A stretch of DNA of 64,000 bases, from positions 24,618,456 through 24,682,455 of the forward strand of contig NC_051095.1 in the NCBI RefSeq assembly GCF_901709675.1, read 5' to 3'. Positions 10,439 to 21,592 of this stretch are shown here, piece by piece. Position 1 is the stretch's first letter; every line of letters starts with the position of its first letter. Source of the DNA: Syngnathus acus (taxonomy: Eukaryota; Chordata; Actinopteri; Syngnathiformes; Syngnathidae). The notes under the pieces were generated by a model. That model did not search any database and had not been told where the DNA came from. It saw only the letters and a program-made list of their open reading frames with translations. The position numbers and the translations under genes were made by a program.

Positions 10439-12013
10439 TAGCTTTACAGGCACACTTATGGTATATGACAAAGTTGGTGTCGTAGTAAGCATTAAGGGTG
10501 GCAAATCAGGAAAATAAAGGCTATTGAGTGATGCACTTTCAACCTGTTCTTAAATAATGACGAATGTTTAGCGTTGAGAGTAGCTTGAAGGAGCTTGAAG
10601 CGTACTATAACGTAGTACATTTCTAAATTGCTAATAGTTTGCATTTTTACACACAAATAATGCCTTTATCCATGAGTTTTTTCCAACCAAAATAATGTTC
10701 CACCAATTAGGAAGTTAGCGTTAAACCAAACAGTGAAGTGTAAAATCCTGCCAAAATGTTCTTTGCTGCCCAAGTCAAAACAGTATTCTGATTAACATTT
10801 ATATAGTATCCATTGTTGAACTAAGACTATTAACATTAAACAAATAAACCTAAGAAAAATGTATTCGTTTCTTTTATTATGTAATGACATACTATGATCA
10901 AATGATATACAATGTACAACATCGATTGATTTAAGTCAAAAATTTACAGTGGGATGTTTCCCTTGCAATACAAGGGGACAAAATTGACCCAAACTATCAT
11001 CTCACAATCTGGACAAGACAAGAAGATGAACAGATTTCCCAAATGCCTTTCTAACTGGTACGTGGCATGACTAATGGGAACTGCATCATGTTGATAAATA
11101 CAAACAGGCAAACGTGACCCTGAACAGAATAAGCGGTGTTGAAAATGGAGAGATGGCTACATAATGCAATAATTTAATTCAAACTGTTTTTACAGTTTAC
11201 TTAACGGTGTATATAAATTCACAAAAAAATCTATCTTTTCAGCTTAAAGAAGTAGAAACTACAACGTCATGAATGAAATGTATGCATGTAATGTTAATTG
11301 GAAGTATATTCGTGTATTTGAAAATCCTGCTAAAGCACAAAAACTATTCAACGGTTGTGAGTCAAATTTACATAATCCCCAGGATAATTTCTCAAGGATT
11401 AGTAAAGGTGTATGTTTGCCAGAACCCTATAGAAGAATGTAAAGCTATGTTAATAAATCACACAGGGAGCAGGGTGGTTCACATTCATCCAACAGCTTTT
11501 CTCATTAAGCATTAAAGGCAGGCCGATAGTGGCTGAGGAACAGATCGATCTACTGAGCTGGGGATCTTTAACCTAAATTGTTAGCTGCTGGCTCGACTGG
11601 GGGGAACAGGGGTGCAAAAACACAGCCGCTCACCTAATAGAGTGGTACGCAAGACAGACACATGTACAAGAAACTATTGCTTTTTGTTCATCTGCCCCTT
11701 CTAATAATTTTAATGACTTTTTATTGCTAGTTTTTATTGTTATCACGTTACTCATTCATGCTGAAAATAAATGGAACCTGACATCAGTAAGAACCATGGA
11801 ACCTTTATGGGTCAACATACAAGCCCTGTGTCAATTTAATAAATCTTGCTAAAGCAAAAAAATCAGTTAACAGCAGAAACTGGTCTTTATTTCCAGTCAC
11901 ATCGACATAAACCCATGGTTGACATATAGCAAAGTTGTACGTATAATGTATATGTATAAAGTGTATTTATGGATAAATTGATAAAATGTTTGCATAATTT
12001 CCATGGCATAATT
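10439..12013. other. Unclassified AT-rich DNA
   Basis: No gene or repeat family recognised. The frame at 11273-11515 has no domain. Confidence 0.35.
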
Positions 12014-12135
12014 TGATGAAGATGATGATGATGATGATGATGATAGAACTTTATCCATCCACTTTATCCATCCCACAGCGGGGAAATTTACTTGTCACAG
12101 CAGCGCATACGAGTGCAAGAAAACAAGTGCCAAAA
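12014..12135 (-). mobile_element. LINE 3' terminus with (ATC)n tail
   Basis: On the minus strand a 3' UTR-like sequence ends in ggggaaatttacttg-type and actttatcc-type motifs read in reverse, followed by about ten ATC units (12014-12044). This is the pattern of a severely 5'-truncated LINE with a microsatellite tail. Clade unknown. Confidence 0.45.
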
Positions 12136-13009
12136 TTTCAAAAAGGATAAATAACAGAAAAAGACAAAGACAAGTGCCGCTCGTAGAGACGAAACAATTT
12201 TTATCAGGTGCCACGCATGTTGTAAAGTCTGACAGAATTTGATGTGCTTTGCAAAATAATACAAATAGATAAGAGTCAAATCCCCTATGTACCCAGATTT
12301 TATGGAGCCCCTGTATATCAGCTACCTGAAAATCCAAATAAGCAAATAAACCAAAGCTTTGGCCTTCCGCTTGCAGAAGCGCAGTTTCTCAACATGCTGA
12401 ATAAGCACAATGCAGCATGTACGTTACTGCAAACTATTACAACAGTATATTCAAGTTTGTGCAACCGAAATCTGCCAAATTAAATAAATACGAATGAGCA
12501 CCGTTTCTCTTACCTGCTCAGTGTGACACAAATAGTCAATGCAACAGAATGCAATCAGTACTGATGAGTATGCATTGTGTGTATAATGGAATTTAAATGA
12601 TGGTGCATCTTAGCAATGGCGTATTCCTATGAGCAAAAATAGGTTAAATAAATTTAAACATAAAGTGCTATTTTTTTTAATAGGTTTTCACATCCCCCAA
12701 GTGCAAAAGCAAACAGGACACACTGCCTCAAAATAATATTTTATGATATTTGGTTTGTGTGTTAGTTGAAAAATTTGCAGGATTGTGCCAAAAGTACGCA
12801 ATGTTTGATACTTCCACTGTGGCGGTCCCTGGGCACCTTAGCACAGTTGGTGCAACAGAAGTACCAGCAGCATTTATCCACCGATGCCAGAAATTGCAAT
12901 GCCTGTGAGCACGTTCACATGGCTGAAGTGATTTTCTGCAAACATTATTAGATGCGTACCAATATCAGCACCAATACTTGGTTGAACTACATAATGTTTG
13001 TTTGATGCA
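12136..13009. other. Unclassified DNA
   Basis: Nothing recognised. Confidence 0.3.
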
Positions 13010-13058
13010 CGCACACGCACACACGCACACACATGCACACACACACACTCACACACAA
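13010..13058. repeat. (CA)n microsatellite
   Basis: Interrupted CA/CGCA run. Confidence 0.88.
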
Positions 13059-13146
13059 AATCTTCACATTATGGGGCAGAATAATTAGCCTTCCACACAG
13101 TGACATACCTGGACCAAAATTCAGCTTGGACGACTTGCAAACCTAC

Positions 13147-13270
13147 CTGTGGAGGAGTGCGGAGGGAGATGGGGGTGATGTGTTGACAGCTGACTGCAGC
13201 CGTGATGCGCCAAACGTAATCATTGAGGAGTTGAGACGGAGGCCATCATTCGCAGAAATGTAATTGCCCA
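13147..13270 (-). other. Candidate host exon (weak)
   Basis: A 124-bp stretch, richer in GC and CpG than its AT-rich surroundings. Read on the minus strand it lies between an AG acceptor-like end (aacacag at 13277-13271) and a good donor, CACAG|GTAGGT at 13146-13141. One frame is open throughout (40 codons, incoming phase needing one base, outgoing two), starting GNYISANDGLRLNSS. I recognise no protein family. The plus strand is also open here and ends in a stop at 13261, so the coding strand is uncertain and chance cannot be excluded. Confidence 0.25.
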
Positions 13271-13871
13271 CTGTGTTTGTGTGTGTCATGGTAAAAGGCA
13301 GTTTGAAATACATTCTAAAGATTCACTGGCATGATACCAAAGGTGGGCAATATTTTCTATGGATATTTTCTGAGCTAATTCTAAAAGATACACATTCTAT
13401 CCACAATACCTATGTAATATACCCAAATAATACACCTGTATATTAAAGAGAATTAAGACAACTGAGTAAGGCTGATGAGAAATATTGAGTAACAGCACAA
13501 GTCAAAGCCAAGTTACATGTCAATAGTCTGTGATAGGGACAGAAAGCTCATAGTATTGATTACACTCATAAAGTGTGGATTTGCAAATGCACTCCAAACA
13601 TGCTTCGTTGGAGAATTAAGTAGAACAGGATGGAAGCTATCTATGCAAGATGCAAGGACTGAGGGTTGACAGCGGATTTGAATTGAGTTGACAACAAAAC
13701 ATTCGTAAATTTGAAGTCAACTCCTTCACATGAAAAACTTGCACCTCAAAGTGGGCATCAGATTAAATGCCCCCTAATTAATAAACAAGTGGATGTGTCA
13801 CTTCCACAATCGTTACAACTTACTACATACAGTCTGTATTACTGTGAAGATAGTTTAGTCTAATCTTGTCC
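13271..13871. other. Unclassified DNA
   Basis: Nothing recognised. Confidence 0.3.
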
Positions 13872-14010
13872 CATCTATTAATTTTGTATAGCATATATCC
13901 TGTTGTGCGTCACAGGGAGCTGGCGCCACTCCCAACTGACGAGAACAGAACAGGGCAGGACAGCTGGAGAGACAGAACACCTCTCACATTCACAGAGTCT
14001 ATGAGTGGAA
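13872..14010 (-). mobile_element. DANA-like SINE fragment, degenerate
   Basis: Matches the 3' half of the SINE at 27269-27625 in the same reading direction: tatagc...tatcctgtt, gggagctgg, cccaactgac, then ctcacattcac. Strongly diverged. Confidence 0.5.
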
Positions 14011-14078
14011 ACTGAACCAATGCTGTCTGCACTAAAATCAGTCGGTGGGCTATTACATAATCAGTGATTTAAATATAT

Positions 14079-14276
14079 CGCTCATAATGGTTTAATGGTT
14101 CACTCGCCTGATGTCTGTGCAGGCGGTGTGGGTTTAGCTCCCACTCAATGATGATGTGAAAGTGAGTGTGAGAGGTTGTCTAGCACAGTGTACTCTGTGA
14201 TTGGCAACCAGTGAGGTAGCCGATCGGCTGCAGCTTGTTGTGATCCTGAACAGCTAAGCGGAGTAGAAAATGGATC
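14079..14276 (+). mobile_element. DANA-like SINE, degenerate
   Basis: Plus-strand relic with a gtgattggcaacc block and an agaaaatggatc 3' end, as in the better-preserved SINE at 60341-60688. The head is barely recognisable. Confidence 0.5.
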
Positions 14277-14324
14277 AGTGGTATTTGTTTTGTCAATATT
14301 TTATTTACAGGATTTGTTAGTTTT

Positions 14325-14478
14325 TTGTTTTTTTCAAATCTCTTGAAAAACCGAGTTTTTATTTCAAGAAGGCTAATGGATGATTAGAAAACACTTGAAA
14401 ATTCTTGTGCAATTATGTTAATTTTCATGCAAAACGCTAAATTGTCTGGGTGACCCCAAATTTTTGAACAGTAGTGTA
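14325..14478. mobile_element. Tc1/mariner-type MITE, terminal fragment
   Basis: Ends in gaccccaaatttttgaacag followed by tagtgta. This resembles the terminus of a widespread fish Tc1-like non-autonomous element. The inner aaggctaatggatgattaga block fits the same family. The other terminus is absent. Confidence 0.55.
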
Positions 14479-15154
14479 GGTATCTAAAAAAATTTGACAT
14501 TGTATTTTGCACCAAACGAATTGAACTTCCATTGATACCTGAAATATCACAAGAACCCATATTTTGTTGTAATGATCTCATATAAAATTATATCTGCCAC
14601 CATGTGCTGCTGTTATAGCAACCACAGAATAATCAAACCAAATACATAGTATGGTGGTGTCATAAAGCATCAAAATTAACAGTATGGTGTGACATAGCTT
14701 GTAAATTATTTATCAACATTAAACATTAATTTACGGGATTTGTAGTTAAAATAGCCCAGCGAGTTGCTTGCACATAAGCAGACAAATACATAAAGAGCAT
14801 AAAGGGGGTGCCAAATACACATGGGGTCAGTGTGAAAGCACTGGCAGAAGAATTATCTTTTTTTGTTGAAGCACATTTTCTATTAAAATGCTTCCTAACC
14901 AAATAAATATTAAGGAATTAAAATAAGCTGCTGGTTTCACGGAAAAAGTGTGCCGGAGCGAGGACACAAACAAATACATAATCATTACCACTATTGATCC
15001 GATTTCTTAATGATTCTCTTACTGATTCTCATTGTGGAGGGAATCAAATAATACAAATAATATATCATTGATTTCATTTTCATTATAGCATTATTTTACA
15101 ATGTTCTTTTTAAAATAATTATGTACGTGACCACGAGGTTAGAATGGTTGATTT
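14479..15154. other. Unclassified AT-rich DNA
   Basis: Nothing recognised. Confidence 0.3.
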
Positions 15155-15240
15155 TAATTCCTGTATAGCACTTTGAGCTGCATGTTATATTGAAAAGAGC
15201 TAAAAAACATTGATTGATGGATTAATTGATTTACTATGAG
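15155..15240 (+). mobile_element. LINE 3' terminus (L2-like)
   Basis: Contains agcactttgagctgcatgtt, then a gaaaagagcta motif and a GATT-type tail, typical of fish L2-like 3' ends. Very short remnant. Confidence 0.45.
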
Positions 15241-16599
15241 AAATGTTTATGGGTTGAACCTGAAGCTTTTCAGGCTCTTCAGGAGAGAAGTGTTCAGTTC
15301 TACATTTACGATCACGTCACGGCTAAAGTATGTACGAAACTGAAGTTAATTAAGTTAATTCAATGCATGTTCAGTGACTCGTTCTCTTATACGTGAGTAG
15401 GCCCAAGTGGGCGGGGAGTTGCAGAGGCTTCGCCAAAGACTTCCTCGAACTGACTTGACATGCGGAGTGGGCAGCAGGGCAGATCCGCATTAGTGCAAGT
15501 CGGAGCATCCCTGGACGACCAACCTGCAAGTGTAAATCCAGCGAAGGTGTGAACCTGATCTCATTTATGCCACCTACTCTTTATGCGGCATTTTCTCCTT
15601 CATATCACTTCTAATCTCCTCAGTCCCTTACAAGATGAGTAGGAATCTTGCCTTTTCATTTCCACCTTTTATCTCTCCTACTATCATCACTGCACTTTTT
15701 ATTCAGTGTGTCTGTTCCCTCACTTGTTCTTGCTTTCTTTCTCTGGAACCAAATGTATTTCTCATATGATTTATTCAGATGCAGAGATTGGCACTCGGAG
15801 ATAGCTCTGCATGCTGTGTGTACACGCTCAGGGTGTGTTCCAAGTAGGAATATTTTTTTTTTGTGAATCATTCAGTGACTTTTTAGACAAAGGACATTGC
15901 ATCATCATATCATATTCTGTGACATAATTCCAGTACAGTTGCGTGTCTTACAATCAGTAACAGAATTCTTTTGTGCCTGCTTCTTTTAAAATGTGTAATG
16001 CCTGTGGTGCAGTGGCAATATACTGTTCCTATAAATATGTTTATTTTACTCCGCATACACAGTAATCGTGGGGGATAGGGACTGAACCGGCAAATGAATG
16101 CAAATATGCGTTCATGGGTGCCGCGCTGTGAGTATAAGCATACATGGTCCACTGTATTATGTACGTATATACGTACAATGGACCCCTGCAGACTAACAGT
16201 TTGGTACCTGAAGATTCACCTGTTGGTTTATTTATTTATTTGTGTATTTATTTATTTGCAGGTGGAAACCATTTTATTTGGCAAAAAGTTTATTTGTGGT
16301 ATATCCCTACTTATTCAAGAATTTCTGGGGAATTAAAATGACACCCCCCCAACGGCAGCTATATGAAGATTTTGGTTATTCGTGGGCCTGGCATATCAAT
16401 CACCCTGCAAAAAGCGGGCATCCACTGTACTTGTATTTAGTTTTATTAACTTGAAAAACGTAGCAAACACTTCCACAAGAAGGTTTATCTACAATAAAGA
16501 CAATGGAGCCATGATGTATGACCATGCTTTGTATTGTATGTTTAGGTTGATTGATTGGCTCCAAATTGGTGGCTGAAAGCCAGCTCTGAGAATACAGTA
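15241..16599. other. Unclassified DNA
   Basis: A locally GC-richer, apparently unique patch lies at 15400-15560. No gene, RNA or repeat family recognised. Confidence 0.35.
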
Positions 16600-16760
16600 C
16601 AGTAATCCCTCGCTACATCACGGTTCATTTATCGTGGCTTCTGTACATCGCTGATTTCTCCCCTCCAAAAAAACATAAAAAATTCTAAATTGAGGAATTA
16701 TGACATGAAAGTTGCCTGCACGCCAGCAGAAGGCAGGGAGTGCCCACACAATTGCAGTAC

Positions 16761-16980
16761 GTACACTTGTACCTTGTTATAAAAATGTTGTTATAATAAT
16801 AAGACTTCTAAAACATATTTATAGTATGCACACTTATACCTTTTTAGAAAAAAGTTGTTATAATAATAATAAAATTTCTTAAAACATATTTACAGTATGT
16901 ACACTTGTACCTTGTTATAAAAAACAAGTTGTTATAATAATAAAAGAGTTCTAAAACATATTTACAGTCTGTACACTTTA
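16761..16980. repeat. 66-72-bp tandem repeat
   Basis: The gtacacttgtacc-type motif recurs at about 16761, 16827, 16899 and 16971, separated by ttgttataataat and aaaacatattta blocks. Confidence 0.8.
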
Positions 16981-16998
16981 GTTACATCTACGTATGTT

Positions 16999-17042
16999 AC
17001 ACACACACACACGCACACACACACACACACGCACACACACAC
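16999..17042. repeat. (CA)n microsatellite
   Basis: Interrupted CA run inside the Tigger-like element. Confidence 0.9.
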
Positions 17043-17322
17043 ATCATATTTATATTATTTATACATTATTTTTTGTATGTCATTTATACTATTAATGTCA
17101 TATTTAAATGTTTGAAAATAAGATTTTATGTTCTAATGATAACATATTCACTTATATGGTTTAATATACATTTATTGATACACAAAAAAATGTATGTTAA
17201 AAGTGAGAGGGTGACACTACTTCGCGAATATTCACATATCGCGGGTGGGCTTGGAACCAATTATTCGTGATAAACGAGGGATTACTGTATTCTGATGCAA
17301 ACTAATTGTTTAGCTTCTATTT

Positions 17323-17663
17323 CAGGGGTTTTCCACAGTTTTTTCCCAAGGAACCACCATTATACCCAAGAAGCAACTCGAGGATCACTGCTTTGGGGGA
17401 ATATTATTTTATTTTGCACCGGAGGAGAGACCAATACAGGGTATTTATTTGCATCTGTGTTTTGGGAATCTCAGCTACGTTTGACATAATTGGATGAGTA
17501 AATGATTGACAATATTTAGCTGGAAAATAAATCAAGTCTAATTAGTAAATCAGTTTTATTTTTAAAAACTGTTACAATCATTTTCCAATTCCAATTTTGC
17601 GGACCATCTGTAATACATCCACGGACCACTAGAGGGCCGCGGACCAACGGTTGACAATCCCTG
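17323..17663. mobile_element. hAT MITE inside duplication (copy 1)
   Basis: Termini caggggttttccacag and, inverted, cagggattgtcaaccg. Target duplication ttctattt / tcctattt (17315-17322 / 17664-17671), one mismatch. The sister copy has it perfect. Confidence 0.85.
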
Positions 17664-17696
17664 TCCTATTTGATAAGTGTTGACTCGTACATGATA

Positions 17697-18028
17697 AGTT
17701 CTGCAAGCATGATCGCCTCACAGGTGTGACGGTGGGGATTCAAATCTTTCCTGTGTGCAAGTAGCATGTTCTTTCTGAGTTTGTGTGGGTTCTCTGGCTT
17801 TCTTCCACATTCCAAAAACATGTTTCCTAGGTTAATTAAAGACTAAATTGTCATTAGGCATTAATATGAGTGTGAATGATTGTGAGTATACATATGTGCC
17901 CTGTAATTGGCTGTCAATAAGTCCAGAGTGTAACATGCATCTGACCCAAAGTCAGCTGTGGTACGCTTTAGCTCACCCACTATCCTAATGAGGATAAGTG
18001 GTGGGTATAATGCAAGGATGGATGAGAA
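17697..18028 (+). mobile_element. DANA-like SINE, degenerate
   Basis: Recognised by agcatgttctttctgag, ccacattccaaaaacatg and tgccctgtaattggctg blocks and the gaggataag...atggatg 3' end. Duplicated at 54146-54478. Confidence 0.65.
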
Positions 18029-18337
18029 GTGTGCTGATCTGGTTTTAAAAACTACAAACAGTGATTCCCTTGATATGTCTTTTGACCAACATATTATGCC
18101 AATAGTGGTAGGCTATTGAATGTAATCTTGCAAACATAGTCATAGTTAACCATCAGTAATGACAGGACAGCAATTATGTTATCCTGAAACGTACAATTAT
18201 TCATTAACTTGTAAGGGGCTATTGTAAGTACATCAGTCAACTTTTTACTGTGCAATTTTTTTTAAACGGAAGGTGGTCCTTAGAAAATTATTTTCAAAAA
18301 ATGTTTTAAATAAAAAATAGATAGCTAGATAGTTGAT

Positions 18338-18468
<131 letters not shown>

Positions 18469-18660
18469 CTGTATTGATCCACGGGGGAAATTCATGTCAC
18501 CATTTTTAGCATCTATCAAACCAAAAGCTCCACGAGTTTTGCTCTTTTCTGTTTTGCAGAGTGAAATATTCACATGTCTTTGAAAGGGAGAAATGTCCCC
18601 CAGAGGAGAAAGGATTGAAGGAGGGACTTTGTAATCCCACTTCTGGTGGGGCATCTGGAG
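18469..18660 (-). mobile_element. LINE 3' terminus with (TATC)n tail
   Basis: Read on the minus strand, a 3' UTR-like segment ends in tttcccccgtggatcaatac and then the TATC array. The same ending, diverged, occurs at 39423-39485. Confidence 0.5.
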
Positions 18661-19387
18661 GGAGCTGCCTACTTTAATACGCCAAAGGACCTGCTCTTAA
18701 CCTCATTCCCTTCAACATCTGTTGGAGGTTTTTATGTTAAGTAGACGATCACGTGCTATTACGACGGGTCTTTCACCTGAAAATATCATTGCAGAGAAAG
18801 GGTGGAATTTATGGATGGAACATTCTGATAGGATTGGTTATAGATTCTCAAGGGAGAAAATCTTGTCACTTCAAAGTCAACCTCTTTACAGTCTTAACGA
18901 GATTTCGGCAGCACCAATATTGGTCTCCCTGCAAAGATTTTCCTTAGAGAGTTTCTCTCCCCATTCTGCACATAAAACCATCGGGAATGAAACTTGCAGA
19001 TGTTAAACTTGTTCATATTTACATTTGCAAATCCCCATGTGTGTGCTCAACACCAAGGTTGGCTTAGTCACAGACTCTGCAACTGTGTTGTAAAATGGAG
19101 CAAATGCCAATTAAGAAAGGACTAGACAAATCGAGAAGCAACTGCTTGTATTAAGAGTTTGTTTGCATAACGTCTTCCTCTACAATAAAAAAATGTCACG
19201 GAAGAGAGTTTGCAACAGACTACAATAGGTTTTGGGGGAGAAGACTCAGGATTTTTGGTGGCAATATAATGCATATGGTGTGGTATGTTGAGGAGACCAC
19301 ACGCTAAGAGCAGTAAAAACACACTTGCCAGTTTTCATCATCATGCTTGGGTTAGAGAAAAAAACAAAAAAACAAATGTCAGTGTTG
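18661..19387. other. Unclassified DNA
   Basis: The frame at 18722-19006 (94 codons) has no recognisable domain and is probably chance. Confidence 0.3.
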
Positions 19388-19516
19388 AAAGAAGTCAGAT
19401 GAGGTGGATCGGGCATCTGGATAGGATGCCTCCTGGAGGGCTACTTGGAGAAGTGTTGCGGGCACTTCCCACCTGGAGGAGGCCCCAGGGACAGCCAAGG
19501 ACACAATGGAGACGTT
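19388..19516 (+). pseudogene. LINE ORF C-terminal fragment
   Basis: About 45 codons reading MRWIGHLDRMPPGGLLGEVL then RRPQGQPRTQWRR, the C-terminal signature of RTE-like LINE polyproteins in fish. No RT core is present. The fragment at 49205-49440 comes from a related element. Confidence 0.7.
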
Positions 19517-19686
19517 ATGGCCATTTCTCAATATGAAGAATGCAATATACAATCTCGTAAACTTGCCATGAATGCTCTTTCTAAGAATGGACATGAAAAC
19601 ATTCTTCCGAAGAACGCGGCCTTCTCTGCTGTGTACATGTTAACTCTGAGACTTGTAAACTGAGACTTTTAAAATAATCTGTACTA

Positions 19687-19783
19687 CCGTATTGGCCCGA
19701 ATATAAGACAATGTTTTTTGCATTGAAATAAGTCTGAAAAAGTGGGGGTCGTCTTACATTCGGGGTCTAGACATTATACCCAT
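19687..19783. mobile_element. 'GTATTGGCCCGAATATAAGAC' element, left end only (copy 2)
   Basis: TA-flanked left terminus ccgtattggcccgaatataa and about 97 bp matching 9796-9895. The right terminus is missing and the sequence then changes to CpG-rich DNA (19784-20200). Confidence 0.75.
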
Positions 19784-20212
19784 TTTCACTTGTGCGCAGC
19801 GATAAGTTAAAGGTTGCTGGCATCTACTGAGTATGTTGCTGTGATCGTGTGCGTCCTTGACACAAAGTGAGAATATACATTTCATTGTTACTACTGTCCA
19901 CTGTTGTGCCGTTTATCCGATCGCGGTTTGCTTCGTGTGCGCACCGTTTGATTGACAGCTCCGGCGCGTTCCTTTAAGTTTGCGAGTAGCCGTTACGCAG
20001 CGACACAGTGACTTACGGTCGCCAGCAAATGTATTTTGTTGTCTCGATGACTTATTATTGGTGTGTTTCCGAGAGTATTTCATTTATGGTTATTTAGTAT
20101 AGCGGAACCGTTACGCGCAGTTAGTTATGTAATGTGTGCCGTCTACTAGTGTTGTGTGACGTCAGAAATTGAGCGTTGACTTACGTGCTGTATTTCTGTC
20201 TGTTGCAGAACC
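19784..20212. other. CpG-rich unclassified segment
   Basis: Many CpGs and little simple repeat, unlike the AT-rich surroundings. It ends with an acceptor-like tract (tatttctgtctgttgcag at about 20194-20211). It could be the interior of a longer transposon or a regulatory segment. Confidence 0.3.
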
Positions 20213-20330
20213 ACACACACACACATCACACACACACAACCTTCACACGCTTCATACAATAATCACACACACAAGAATCACATTCACACACCCGATGACT
20301 CACCCATGTACACTACACACACCTGCTCTC
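20213..20330. repeat. Degenerate CA-rich repeat
   Basis: ACACAC tracts interrupted by ATCACAC and similar units. Confidence 0.75.
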
Positions 20331-20360
20331 ACATCCTTACGACCAAACTTGTGCCTATAC

Positions 20361-21030
20361 CAGTCATCGGCAAACTACGGCCCGCGGGCCACATCCGGCC
20401 CATGGGGCCGTTTAATCCGGCCCGCCAAACCTGAATAAACTGTATTATTAAACTTTTTTTTTGTGGTCATTTTCCCTGCAATGACTATGTTTCCCCAGTA
20501 GATGGGGAAGCGCCTGCCCGCGCATTTACTCCCGGAAGCCGTGTCAGAAAGCTCGGTGCACACTCACAAGTGCGTGTACGTAATTTCGAGTGTGGACTGT
20601 GACGTCAGCATTCTCGTAATTCGTGCGCTGAGCTTTCAGATACAGTTTTACGCTAAAGCCACCCACAAACCTTCCCCTGGAATCCTTCCATTAAAATGAG
20701 TGGCCCGAGGAAAAGAAAAGTGGACACTGAGTGCCGAGTGTTAAAAAAAGAGTGGACAATTTGGCTCGACCTACGTGTGTGAGCAGACGTTCAACCACAT
20801 GAACGTCAACAAAGCCCGTCACAGATCTATGTTAACGGACCGACACCTCGGCTCTATTCTAAGAATTACCACAACAAATTTTACTCCAGACTATGATGCA
20901 GTAGCAGAAAAGGGAGACCACCAATACTATTCCCACTGAAAATGAAGGGGAGTTTCTCTAGTTTGTTGTAAATAATATAAAAATAGTTAGCTAATGAGTA
21001 ACTATTCGCTGTTCAATAAAGCCAAATAAC
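20361..21030 (+). mobile_element. hAT element, internally deleted
   Basis: Left terminus cagtcatcggcaaactacgg with the cggcccgcgggccaca block typical of hAT families. It holds a transposase remnant at 20696-20939 followed by aataaagcc. The right terminus was not found. A SINE begins at 21034 and may have displaced it. Confidence 0.7.
20696..20939 (+). pseudogene. hAT transposase: N-terminus joined to C-terminus
   Basis: The start reads MSGPRKRKVDTECRVLKKEW, the N-terminus of a hAT transposase group related to ZBED/GTF2IRD2-type proteins. After about 28 codons the frame shifts and reads CEQTFNHMNVNKARHRSMLT and a short tail to a stop at 20937-20939, which matches the extreme C-terminus (the CEQ.FS.MN dimerisation end). 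The BED finger, the catalytic core and most of the insertion domain, about 500 residues in the family, are missing. Such deletion derivatives cannot transpose alone but can be moved by a full-length relative. The family assignment is from memory of the motifs. Confidence 0.72.
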
Positions 21031-21033
21031 AAA

Positions 21034-21592
21034 TATCCATCCATCCATTTTCTTTACCGTGGGTATGCTGGAGTGTATCCCAGCTGACTACGGGCAGTAG
21101 GCGGGGGACACCCTGAACCGGTTGCCAGCGAGGGCAACACGGAGACAAACAGCCATTTGCACTCACAATCACACCTACGGGCAATTTGGAGTGTTCAATC
21201 AGCCTACTGTTTTTGGAATGTGGGAGGAAACTGGAGTTCCCGGAGGAAACCCATGCTTTTGAAAGGAGAGCGTTTGGTCAAATATTACCCCGAGATTAGT
21301 TACAGTATCGCTCTGAGTGATAGTACGGTTATCTATAGTTATAGTGGTTTCCTTAAATAAGTGTTGATAACGAGTTGGACCAATTATCAACATCTCAGTT
21401 TTATCTGGGTTAAGACGAAGGAAGTTGAGAGACATCCATTGCTTGTTCTCCGCAAGGCACGCCTCAAGATTACAACAATCCCGCGGCCATGCAGGCACGG
21501 GAAGAACAGGCAAACTCCACAAAGGAAGACCAGAGCATGCAACCTCTGCACTGTGAGGCGGGTGTGCTAACCAGTGTGTCACTGAGCCGCCC
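21034..21592 (-). mobile_element. DANA-like SINE split by a LINE fragment
   Basis: The 3' half lies at 21034-21256 and the head at 21487-21592 (box B region near 21530-21560), matching 27269-27625. The insert 21257-21486 is flanked by a 6-bp ccatgc repeat (21251-21256 and 21487-21492). Confidence 0.85.
21257..21486 (-). pseudogene. L2-like RT internal fragment
   Basis: About 70 codons on the minus strand containing WMSLNFLRLNPDKTEMLIIG and VTNLGVIFDQTLSF, the region just after the YADD motif in L2-type RTs. Neither the active site nor the 3' UTR is present. Confidence 0.8.

Larger units (their letters stand above)
16600..17287. mobile_element. Tigger-like TIR element
   Basis: TA-flanked. 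Starts cagtaatccctcg and ends cgagggattactg, the terminus type of pogo/Tigger-like elements. The middle holds three units of a 66-72-bp tandem repeat (16761-16980) and a CA tract. No transposase. Its last 96 bp are duplicated at 53643-53736 as part of the longer duplication starting at 17192. Confidence 0.8.
17192..18337 (+). repeat. 1.15-kb direct duplication, copy 1
   Basis: Nearly identical to 53643-54793: about 25-30 differences by eye over 1.15 kb. It includes the right end of a Tigger-like element, a hAT MITE with target duplication, a degenerate SINE and unique DNA, and ends in a GATA array in both places. Shared unique DNA and a shared hAT insertion make this a duplicated segment rather than a single transposon family. 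Confidence 0.9.
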
